From Dichotomicrobium thermohalophilum (GTDB lineage Bacteria; Pseudomonadota; Alphaproteobacteria; Rhizobiales; Rhodomicrobiaceae): a DNA stretch of 64,000 bases. Below, piece by piece: positions 26,584-36,444 of the stretch. Each line of letters starts with the position of its first letter. Within the stretch, counting starts at the first letter, position 1. The position numbers and the translations under genes are program-made. The stretch spans positions 186,001 through 250,000 of the forward strand of contig NZ_QXDF01000002.1 in assembly GCF_003550175.1 (NCBI RefSeq), written 5' to 3'. Below the pieces are notes generated by a model. The model searched no databases. It was not told where the DNA came from and worked only from the letters and a program-made list of their open reading frames with translations.

Positions 26584-27450
26584 ATGGCCCAGGAAATGTC
26601 ATCGCGGAACGAATTCGTGGACTTCTGGAATGAAATTCTTGTTCCCAAATTCGTCCGCTTCAAGCACGTGCTCGTCGACGGCCTCACACACCACAGCCGG
26701 CAGGTCTTCCCGACGCTGAATGTGAAGCCCGGTGACAAGGTGGTCGATGTTGGCTGCGGCTTCGGTGATACGGCCATCGAACTGGCAAGGACCGTGGGCC
26801 CGTCCGGCTCAGTGCTCGGGCTGGACTGTTGCGATGCTTTTCTCCAATTCGGCCGCGACGACGCCCGCGCGCAGGGCATCGAGAACGTACGCTTCGTGGA
26901 AGCCGACGTGCAGACCTACCCCTTTGCGCCGGAGCATGACTTCTGCTTTTCGCGCTTTGGCACGCAGTTTTTCGAGAACCCCGTCATAGCCCTGAAGAAC
27001 ATGCGCCAGAGCCTCAAGCCCGGCGGGACGATGACAATGATCGTGTGGCGCACCATCGAGGACAATCCCTGGCTCGGACTGCCGAAGCAGATCGTCGCCG
27101 ACTATCTGCCTCCGCCCGGTGATGATGCGCGGACTTGCGGACCGGGGCCGTTTTCCATGGCCGATCCGGACCAGGTGAGGCTTCAGCTCAAGAGCGCCGG
27201 ATACGAGGACGTCGAATTCGAACGGATCGACGCGCCCGTCCTTGTCGGCGCCACCCCGGACGATGCGGTCGCGTTCCAGCTCGCGCTAGGGCCGGCGGGC
27301 GAGATCTACCGCGAGGCCGGCGAGATCGCCGAGCAGCGGCATGAGCAGATCACTGCCGCCCTCAAGAGTGAACTGGCGCGATACGAGACCGATGAAGGCA
27401 TCCTCATGCAGTCCAGCTCTTGGAAAGTGACGGCACGGAGCCCGGGTTGA
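26584..27450 (+). CDS. Class I SAM-dependent methyltransferase
   Basis: This 288-aa protein has SAM motif I (KVVDVGCGFGDTAIELA, with GCGFG), LGLDCCDAF for the acidic loop, and motif III LKPGGTMTMIVWR. The start at 26584 is chosen after an AAGG-containing leader. The open frame extends upstream to 26449 but that part is not protein-like. It is divergent from the GlxA-type regulator. The methyl acceptor is unknown; the C-terminus resembles small-molecule methyltransferases of the UbiE/Methyltransf_25 type. Confidence 0.85.
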   Translation: MAQEMSSRNEFVDFWNEILVPKFVRFKHVLVDGLTHHSRQVFPTLNVKPGDKVVDVGCGFGDTAIELARTVGPSGSVLGLDCCDAFLQFGRDDARAQGIENVRFVEADVQTYPFAPEHDFCFSRFGTQFFENPVIALKNMRQSLKPGGTMTMIVWRTIEDNPWLGLPKQIVADYLPPPGDDARTCGPGPFSMADPDQVRLQLKSAGYEDVEFERIDAPVLVGATPDDAVAFQLALGPAGEIYREAGEIAEQRHEQITAALKSELARYETDEGILMQSSSWKVTARSPG

Positions 27451-27520
27451 GGAAGCGGTTTCCACCGCGCGCCGAGCTGGGTGCTTTTCAGCGAAAAACG
27501 CGAGAAAAGGGGAGGGAAGG

Positions 27521-27928
27521 ATGAAAACCCTGATGCTGCCAACTGTTCTCATGGCACTGGTCATGGCTGCCGTTCCTGCCAGCAACGTTCAGGGTCAGGA
27601 ACCGCCGACTTTCATGAAGAAGACTTTCCCGGAGCAGGGCGTCGAGGCGGCCTGGCAGGAGTTTCAGGCCGTGATGGGCCCGGGCACGGCGCTCGAACCC
27701 AAGACCAAGGAATTGATCGCGCTGGCCGTGGCCGCACAGATACCATGCGATTACTGCGTCCATTATCACACGGCTGCGGCGAAGGCGCAGGGAGCGTCGC
27801 AGGCCGAGATCAAGGACGCGTTGGCATCGTCCGCACTTGTTCGCCAGTGGAGCACGATGCTCAACGGCTCGGAGTACGATGACGAGACCTGGCGTCAGGA
27901 GGTCGACGCGATGTTCGCCGGCCAATGA
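27521..27928 (+). CDS. Exported carboxymuconolactone decarboxylase family (AhpD-like) protein
   Basis: This 135-aa protein has an N-terminal signal peptide (MKTLMLPTVLMALVMAAVPA) followed by a CMD domain with the redox pair C76-x-x-C79 and H83 in CDYCVHYH, as in AhpD-type alkylhydroperoxidases. Export is unusual for this family, which is mostly cytoplasmic. The start has GGGGAGGGAAGG before the ATG. A perfect-looking hairpin follows the stop. It may act in periplasmic thiol or peroxide chemistry; this is inference. Confidence 0.85.
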   Translation: MKTLMLPTVLMALVMAAVPASNVQGQEPPTFMKKTFPEQGVEAAWQEFQAVMGPGTALEPKTKELIALAVAAQIPCDYCVHYHTAAAKAQGASQAEIKDALASSALVRQWSTMLNGSEYDDETWRQEVDAMFAGQ

Positions 27929-27941
27929 AGCCGAGCAGGAC

Positions 27942-27969
27942 CGCGGAGCCGCCGCTTGGCGGTTCCGCG
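27942..27969. other. GC-rich hairpin after the CMD gene
   Basis: CGCGGAGCCGCC and GGCGGTTCCGCG form a 12-bp stem with one G-T-type mismatch around GCTT. There is no T-run, so factor-dependent termination or mRNA 3'-end protection is possible. Confidence 0.45.
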
Positions 27970-28043
27970 CTCCGCCTGCGCGCTGGCGAGCAGAAGAGGC
28001 CGGTTGAGGTGCAGAGTGTTTTGCGCCAAGACGCACCGCGAAC

Positions 28044-28514
28044 TCAGGGGCCGGAGAAAGCGATCAGTCGCCCGCTGATGAGGGCCCCCATCCAGCAGGC
28101 CATCGAAATCGCTGCTGTGCGTATCAGTTGCGGGCGGGTGGCATGGTCGAGCCAGGCGCCGTAACGCGCGTGCGCGGCGATTGCCGATGCGATACCAGCA
28201 AGGATCAACATCGCCTTGAGCCAGAGCACGGGAACAGCGGCGTACTCGTTCGCACGGACGCTGAACAGAAGCGTTCCTGTCAGCATCGCGAGTAACAGCC
28301 CCGTGGCGGCCACCGGCACGAGCACCCGCGCCAGGTCTTGATGCGGAATGTGCCGCCACGCGCCCAGCAGCCGCAAATCCAATGGCATCACCGCGCCCAC
28401 CAGGAGCGCGATCCCGAGCACATGGCTGGTATTCACGGCGGCATAGGCCCATCGGGAAAACCGCAGGTAGGTGGCGATATCTGACTGGGAAAACGCCGTG
28501 AGCAGGCCATCCAT
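28044..28514 (-). CDS. DUF6644-like integral membrane protein
   Basis: This 156-aa protein has four to five transmembrane helices (VNTSHVLGIALLVGAVMPLD, VPVAATGLLLAMLTGTLLF, WLKAMLILAGIASAIAAH). The His in the first helix and the MPLDLRLLG turn recall the DUF6644 family, often found with DUF6152 proteins. Its ATG overlaps the stop of the DUF6152-like gene (TGATG), so the two are coupled. Conserved histidines in helices could bind heme or metal, but this is not shown. Confidence 0.6.
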   Translation of the reverse strand: MDGLLTAFSQSDIATYLRFSRWAYAAVNTSHVLGIALLVGAVMPLDLRLLGAWRHIPHQDLARVLVPVAATGLLLAMLTGTLLFSVRANEYAAVPVLWLKAMLILAGIASAIAAHARYGAWLDHATRPQLIRTAAISMACWMGALISGRLIAFSGP

Positions 28515-28885
28515 CAGTCGCGGCGCGGGTAGAGAACATACTCGCGGCCGTTCAGATACAGCCTTTCGGCCTTCACGCGCCGATCCGAGATGTCGGCCGA
28601 CGGCTCGCCGATCACCCGAAGCTCGACGCCTTGGGCGAGATCGCCGTCTTTCAAGCCGGCTCTGTCATTGCGCCAGGGCTGGCCGACTTCGACGGTCCAC
28701 GCTTCGCCATCGACATCCACCTGCACGATGCCGTGAGGGTTCCCCAGGCTGACGGATTTGATGATGCCGGTGAGGTCGATGTTGTCGCCCGTCGTCCAGC
28801 TCCAGCCGTGATGGGCCGAGGCCGGGATCGTCGGCGTAGCCATCGCAACAGCCAGGATGATGGTAAGCAGAAACCTTCGTGCCAT
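28514..28885 (-). CDS. DUF6152-like exported protein
   Basis: This 123-aa protein has a signal peptide (MARRFLLTIILAVAMATPTI with PASA before AHHGWSW) and the AHHGWSW start of the mature domain typical of DUF6152. The remainder is a small beta-rich domain. The start at 28885 is preferred because GGGAGTAAAGAA precedes it; an in-frame upstream ATG at 28909 lacks a ribosome site. It is coupled to the DUF6644-like membrane protein. The function is unknown; a periplasmic metal or nucleic-acid-like OB fold is possible. Confidence 0.7.
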   Translation of the reverse strand: MARRFLLTIILAVAMATPTIPASAHHGWSWTTGDNIDLTGIIKSVSLGNPHGIVQVDVDGEAWTVEVGQPWRNDRAGLKDGDLAQGVELRVIGEPSADISDRRVKAERLYLNGREYVLYPRRD

Positions 28886-29123
28886 TTCTTTACTCCCGTG
28901 GATTCGCAAACGTGGGCGGTACGCTGGCGCTCTCTCGCTAGAACCGAGCCCGCATCGCCTGCGCGGCGTGGTTCATGGTCCCGCGCGGCGCTCCGGATCC
29001 ACAGTTCGCTGCGCCGGCGCGCTTGTTGTCCCGGAAGCTTAGCACGAAGGGCGTAAGCGCCGGTAGGAAGGTCGGCAGCACAATCGCCGCGCGCAGCAAC
29101 TGTCCGGCCGCAGAAAGGCGACG

Positions 29124-29558
29124 TTATCGCGTTGGCTGCCTGGGAGCTGGCTGGGGTGGACGCGGCGCCCAGCGCGTCAACGCGGACAGCGTGCGGATCA
29201 TTGCCTCCGCCTGGACGGGCTTTTCCAGACGCGGCGCCTGTCGCAGCACCTCGGCGCTCAGATCGTTCTCACCGTAACCGGTGACGAGAAGGAACGGCAC
29301 CCCCCGCGCGCGCAGCGCCTCTGCCACGGGAGCCGTGGACGCGCCAGCGAGATTGGCATCCAGAATGGCAGCCTCGGGCATTGAATTGTCCACCAGCGCC
29401 AGTGCTTTATCCACGCTCCTGGCCAGCCCGACAATGCGACAGCCTTCGTTCTCCAGAAGTTTCGCGATGTAGCTTGCAAGCAGAAAATCGTCCTCGACGA
29501 TCAGAACTCTGAAACCTGAAAGGCCGGTGTCGCGCTTCGTGGTGTTCACGATAGCCAT
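29124..29558 (-). CDS. Single-domain response regulator
   Basis: This 144-aa receiver protein has the acidic pocket (LIVEDDFLLASYIA), a phospho-acceptor Asp in AAILDANLAG, and the conserved Lys in LEKPV. It has no output domain. It starts at 29558 (MAIVNTTKR) with GGAG 11 nt upstream. It resembles the small receivers paired with HWE kinases, and a remnant of such a kinase lies about 330 bp away on the other strand. A GGAAC-N17-CGTG promoter-like pair lies just upstream. Confidence 0.87.
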   Translation of the reverse strand: MAIVNTTKRDTGLSGFRVLIVEDDFLLASYIAKLLENEGCRIVGLARSVDKALALVDNSMPEAAILDANLAGASTAPVAEALRARGVPFLLVTGYGENDLSAEVLRQAPRLEKPVQAEAMIRTLSALTRWAPRPPQPAPRQPTR

Positions 29559-29587
29559 TCCTTTTGATGCTCCGGCGGAAAATGGCT

Positions 29588-29613
29588 CACGAAGCGCCTC
29601 GCTTTGGCGTTCC
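29588..29613 (-). promoter_or_regulatory. Possible EcfG-type (general stress sigma) promoter
   Basis: On the minus strand GGAAC (29613-29609) and CGTG (29591-29588) are 17 bp apart, close to the alphaproteobacterial EcfG consensus GGAAC-N16/17-CGTT. They lie about 30 bp upstream of the receiver ATG at 29558. One base of the -10 element differs, so this is tentative. Confidence 0.3.
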
Positions 29614-29889
29614 ACCTCTACGTGTATGCCGCATTTCCGGGATGAATCTCATTCGATTTGGTCGAAGGGCAGATTAAAACGTTGAATTTTCGATTCGACA
29701 ACCCTTTTCGGCCTGTGTCGATTTGGTGCAATTTGATAGGTGCAAGTAACAATGTTTCGCTCATCTTCTCAGCAAGCGTTGAGTTAGATGCTGGTCAGAG
29801 ACTAACGTTGCCGACCTTTTGGAAGCAAAGGAAGCAACTTTCTTGTGTCAATTCCCTTGAGCAAGGCGTCAATGCCCCGGGATCGTGGT

Positions 29890-30102
29890 CCGGTCTTTGA
29901 AATCACCTGGCGCGAGACGGGCGGTCCGGCAGTGTCGCGGCACGAAAAGCAGGGCTTCGGTAGCTCCGTCACGGTCGAGGTTATCGAGTTCGCGCTTGAC
30001 GCGCGGGTCGAGCTGACCTTTCAGGCTGCAGGCCTGGTCTGGCAGGCGACGCTGTCCCTGGAACCGATCACGGACATGCCACACACCTCACAGGCCGCCT
30101 AG
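29890..30102 (+). pseudogene. C-terminal remnant of an HWE histidine kinase
   Basis: About 65 residues match the end of an HWE kinase ATPase domain: EITWRETGGP, then KQGFGSSVTVEVIE, comparable to WRETGGP and SGFGS in the intact kinase ending at 38605. The His box, N-box and all sensor parts are missing, and the 250 bp upstream show no related frame. It is a decayed gene end, close to the orphan receiver gene. Confidence 0.7.
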
Positions 30103-30153
30103 AGGCTTTGCCCGCTGCGCTTGTTCGGGGGATTAGTCATTGGATTGGGCACG

Positions 30154-30188
30154 AAAAACGGGGCGACGCTTTCATGGCGCCGCCCCGT
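30154..30188 (-). terminator. Rho-independent terminator of katG
   Basis: On the minus strand ACGGGGCG and CGCCCCGT form a perfect 8-bp outer stem (plus GCGC/GCGT inside), followed by TTTTT. It lies about 80 bp after the katG stop. Confidence 0.75.
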
Positions 30189-30269
30189 CCTTGAGCGCGA
30201 TGGGCACCTGCACAGCCTCCGCCGCCGCATCGCCCGTGCAGGCCCTGATCCGTCGGTCGGCCGCCGAAA

Positions 30270-32760
<2,491 letters not shown>

Positions 32761-33678
32761 ATGGCTCAGATCAGCCTTAAACAGCTTCGCTATTTCGATG
32801 CGCTTGCGCGGCACAACCACTTCGGGCGCGCCGCCGAGGCCTGCGCCATTTCGCAGCCGGCTTTGTCGATGCAGATCAAGGAACTGGAGGAGGAACTGGG
32901 GGCCGTGCTGGTGGAGCGCGACGCACGGCAGGTCCGGCTGACGAAATTCGGCGAAGAAGCCAGCGAGCGTGTGCGCGATATCCTGCGGCTTGTGGACGAA
33001 CTTGGAGATCTGGCGCGCGCCTCGCGAGAGCGGCTTGTGGGTCGGCTGCGCATTGGTGTCATTCCGACAGTCGCGCCCTATCTGCTGCCGCGGGTGATCG
33101 GCAACCTCACGCAGTCGGCGCCGGAACTGGACATCCATGTCCGCGAGACGGTGACGCCGAAACTGATCGAGGAGTTGACGGAAGGCCGGCTGGACACGGC
33201 GATCGTTGCGCTGCCGGTATCCGAGCCATCGCTCGCCGAGGTGCCGCTGTTCACCGAGAACTTCCTGCTGGTTCGTCCCGGTACGGATGAGGCCACGCCC
33301 GTGCCGGATGGTGAAACCCTGCGCCAGGAGCGGCTGCTTCTGCTGGAAGAGGGGCACTGCTTCCGCGATCAGGCCCTGTCGTTTTGCAACATGCAATCAG
33401 CGCGCCCTCGCGAGGTGCTGGATGCCAGTTCTCTCTCGACCCTCGTTCAGATGGTGAGTGCCGGCATCGGTGTTACTCTTATCCCCGAAATGGCCGTGGG
33501 CGTGGAAACACGCTCGGCGACGGTCTCCGTAGCCCGCTTCGACAATCCGCAGCCCTCGCGCACGATCGGCATGGTCTGGCGCAAGACCAGTCCGCTCGCC
33601 GGCCAGCTTCTGCAGATTTCCGAGGTGGTGGCACGCTCGGCCGACACATTGCTCCGCCAGAACACGCCACGGCCTTAG
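32761..33678 (+). CDS. oxyR: Hydrogen peroxide-sensing LysR-type regulator OxyR
   Basis: This 305-aa LysR-family protein has an N-terminal winged helix (FGRAAEACAISQPALSMQIKE) and a periplasmic-binding-like sensor domain. C200 and C209 in GHCFRDQALSFC match the disulfide pair C199/C208 of E. coli OxyR, with the same surrounding pattern, so redox sensing is well supported. It is divergent from katG. No clear ribosome site precedes the ATG. It activates peroxide defence when oxidised and often represses itself. Confidence 0.95.
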   Translation: MAQISLKQLRYFDALARHNHFGRAAEACAISQPALSMQIKELEEELGAVLVERDARQVRLTKFGEEASERVRDILRLVDELGDLARASRERLVGRLRIGVIPTVAPYLLPRVIGNLTQSAPELDIHVRETVTPKLIEELTEGRLDTAIVALPVSEPSLAEVPLFTENFLLVRPGTDEATPVPDGETLRQERLLLLEEGHCFRDQALSFCNMQSARPREVLDASSLSTLVQMVSAGIGVTLIPEMAVGVETRSATVSVARFDNPQPSRTIGMVWRKTSPLAGQLLQISEVVARSADTLLRQNTPRP

Positions 33679-33962
33679 CTGGCAGGGCATCGCGCTTTCG
33701 CTCTCTGCCCGGTCTGCGGGGGCAAGCCACCGGACGAACCAGCCGCACACAGGTCGGGGCAAGGGCTGCGATGTCGATCGCAACGACCGGATTGGTGACG
33801 GCGCGTGTTGCGCGATGCAGGTTGGCAATGTCTGAGGAGTGCTTCGTTGCATCCCGAAAGCCGTGAAGGCGGCGGCGGCTTCCCGTTTCATGTCACGCCG
33901 TTGGAGCTGGGCGACCCCGACGCCTTGAAACCGGGGGACGCGCCTGCCCCAAGAGAGGCTTG

Positions 33963-35300
33963 TCACCGTCGGGATCGGGTATCCTCGAACACGTCGCAAT
34001 GCGCTTCCAGGATCGTATGCTCCGGCACCGGCTCCATCAGCGACGACACCCGGCGAGACATCAACATCCGTTGCAGCCATGTCAGCTCGCGTCCCGGAGC
34101 CTTTTTGACCTCGCGATAGGCGACGACGATTTGCTTGCCCTGCGCACTGATCCGAAAGCTGCTGAGGCAATATCTGGGAACGTAAATTCGCGGGAGGATG
34201 CCGAAGCGGACCTTCACGGGTTGAAACTGCTTGATCCATGTCCCCGTGTTGATGACCGCCCGATCGCCGATCTTTCGCACCGACGGAGCGTGGGTGTGCC
34301 CGTAGATGAAGGCCGCAACGTCCGGGTTCTCCTGAAACACAGCACGGGCTGCATCGAGGTAAGCGTCTTCCTTCTGGCCCGTGAGCTTTGTTGGATCGAG
34401 GACCAGACCAAACCTCCTGGCGGTCTGTCTGACGTCGCGCAGGATGAACCAGCCCGGGAACGCCAGAACGATCAGAACGGCGAGGATCACGGCGTTCGCC
34501 GTCAGAACCAGTTGCAGCAGGCTTCCGAGCAAACCAAGCGACCGAAACAGTTGATTATTGAGGAATATGTTGGTGTCGGACACCCCGGCGAACTCCATCC
34601 CGGCGCCGATGACAACGAAAACGGAAAAGCTGAAAAACATAAGGAACGGCAGCGCAATCCAGCGCAGGATCGGGCTCATTTCGCGATAGAAATAGTTGGA
34701 CAAAATCCAGGTCGGGATCGCTTCGGTAGGATAAACCGACTGTATGTCCTTGAGCCAATTGTACCGGCCGAGACGCGACCGCTGCGCTGCAACGCCGACG
34801 ACATCGCGCGTGATGAAATAGCCGATTGGTTGCGCGTAGGGATTGCCGTAATCCGGAACACGATTGGCCGGGTCGTGTTGGCTGCCGTGCTCGATCCACA
34901 GGCGCTGATGCCCAATTCGTCTTATGATTGAAGGCGTTTGTTCGAGGTGGATGTTATAGGCTTTCAGCCTTTCGCCAAATTCAGGATAGCAGGCGAGTTC
35001 GTAGTCGTGATTTCCGGCCAGCAGCGTGATCTTGATGTCTCTGCCGACCTGCCGGAAAGTCTCGAAGATGCGCGGGAACTGCGCGACGATAGCGTCAAGC
35101 TTTTCCGATCCCTGGACGGTGGTGATTTCCCAGAGACCAAAAGCGTCTCCGACGATAATCAGCTCGACATCTTCTTCGGTGTGGCCTGACAATTCCAGAA
35201 GATAACCAATGAGTTCATCCTCGAAATCGCACACGCCGAGCGCCTCTTCGCCGCCGATATGAAGATCGCTGATCAAGTAGTAAACCGGAATCTTTGTCAT
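33963..35300 (-). CDS. Membrane-anchored metallophosphoesterase
   Basis: This 445-aa protein has calcineurin-like phosphoesterase motifs in order: SDLHIG near residue 10, VGDAFGLWE, GNHDYEL, and late GHTH followed by INTGTW. Between GNHD and GHTH it has two or more hydrophobic segments (WIALPFLMFFSFSVFVVIG and LTANAVILAVLIVLAFPGWF), so the catalytic site is interrupted by a membrane insert. The start at 35300 (MTKIPVYYL) is chosen over upstream in-frame ATGs because the domain starts immediately and AAAGG precedes it. The substrate is unknown; UDP-diacylglucosamine or lipid phosphates are possibilities only by analogy. Confidence 0.85.
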   Translation of the reverse strand: MTKIPVYYLISDLHIGGEEALGVCDFEDELIGYLLELSGHTEEDVELIIVGDAFGLWEITTVQGSEKLDAIVAQFPRIFETFRQVGRDIKITLLAGNHDYELACYPEFGERLKAYNIHLEQTPSIIRRIGHQRLWIEHGSQHDPANRVPDYGNPYAQPIGYFITRDVVGVAAQRSRLGRYNWLKDIQSVYPTEAIPTWILSNYFYREMSPILRWIALPFLMFFSFSVFVVIGAGMEFAGVSDTNIFLNNQLFRSLGLLGSLLQLVLTANAVILAVLIVLAFPGWFILRDVRQTARRFGLVLDPTKLTGQKEDAYLDAARAVFQENPDVAAFIYGHTHAPSVRKIGDRAVINTGTWIKQFQPVKVRFGILPRIYVPRYCLSSFRISAQGKQIVVAYREVKKAPGRELTWLQRMLMSRRVSSLMEPVPEHTILEAHCDVFEDTRSRR

Positions 35301-35624
35301 GGCCTTTGGCCGCGCGTTCGCAGGCGTAAGAGCGTGCCCGGCTGTCGATGATGAAGGCTGGCGGTTAAAAAGGCGCTCCGAAGCCGCGGCGATGAGATCC
35401 CCAGGCTCGATCCGCTCACCGCAAGGTAACCGTTGGCAGCACCCCACCGTCTTTTTTGCCCACTGATCTGAGAGACCTTTCCCGATGCTGAAATGGAGGG
35501 CCTTTCTCGATGGCATCGATCTCGTAATGGGCCCAGGCGGGCGTCGGCGCTGGCCGGCCGTGATCGGGGCCCGGAGCGTTGCAGAGACGCTGTTCGAGGG
35601 CCCGAACTGGCACCGCGTGATGGC
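35301..35624. other. Intergenic region, no gene seen
   Basis: This stretch lies between the phosphoesterase start and the end of the decayed epimerase gene. No coding frame with a ribosome site, RNA or terminator is recognised. Confidence 0.4.
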
Positions 35625-36215
35625 TTACGACGGCAATGCAGAGCGCATGACCTCATCCAGCGGCATTGCCTCGAAGTCCGGCAGCAGGGCTATTGAGGCG
35701 TCTTTCACACAAGGCATGGTCCGTCTGCCAAAGATACCACATTCCGCTCAGTTCACGCGCCCGCTCCCAAACGGGACCGGCCATCGTGAATAGCCACCAG
35801 GGAAACCGCTTGAACGTCGGGCTGCGCCCTGTGATCCGCTCCAGTTCGGACTTGATCGCCTGCGCCGAGAGGGTGTGCCCGGGAAACGGAATATCCTCGA
35901 AGCGCGAAAGCGCACGGCGCTTTTCGGCCAGAGCGACCGCGGCGCGGCCCCAATCCGGCAGGTAACACATGGCCTGACGGGTCTCCGCTGGGCCGGGAAG
36001 GGTTATCCTGCCGCGCAATGTCACGCAGATAGATTTCCGACATGATGCAGCCGCGGCGTTCCGGGTCGGTGAAATTGCCCGCCCGCAGCACGATCGTCTG
36101 CACGCCGCTGTCCGCATAGGCGCGCTGCATGTCCAGCTGGACCCTGCCGCCCCTTCCGATCTGGCTCGCGGCCCATGACGCGATGCACAAGACATCCCGG
36201 ATCAAGCGTGTCTGG
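35625..36215 (-). pseudogene. Decayed NAD-dependent epimerase/dehydratase-type gene
   Basis: Pieces of one SDR-type protein are spread over different frames: QRAYADSGVQTIVLRAGNF and MSEIYLRDIAR in one, RITLPGPAETRQAMCYLPDW through GHTLSAQAIKSELERITGRS in the next, and IALLPDFEAMPLDEV to a TAA at 35625 in a third. At least two frameshifts (near 36010 and 35695) separate them, and the N-terminal NAD-binding Rossmann half is not recognisable upstream. The ending resembles the C-terminus of NDUFA9-like or nucleoside-diphosphate-sugar epimerase proteins. It is probably non-functional. Confidence 0.7.
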
Positions 36216-36444
36216 GATTTCCTCGTTGACGCAGTGTCTCACAGCCTGAGCCCCCGGACCTGATCGCCGAACACCGGCGGGACGCATCGCCCGGCGTCGC
36301 GAGGGCAGCAACATCGCGCGCAGACGCGCCCGGGCGCAGCGACGCTCGAACTGAAGCGCAGTTGGGTCCGCAAAACGTACTGCGGCTCAATCAGAATATC
36401 CGGCCGGCCCTCCAAGCCTCCAGGCAATCAAACGCGTTATCCGC

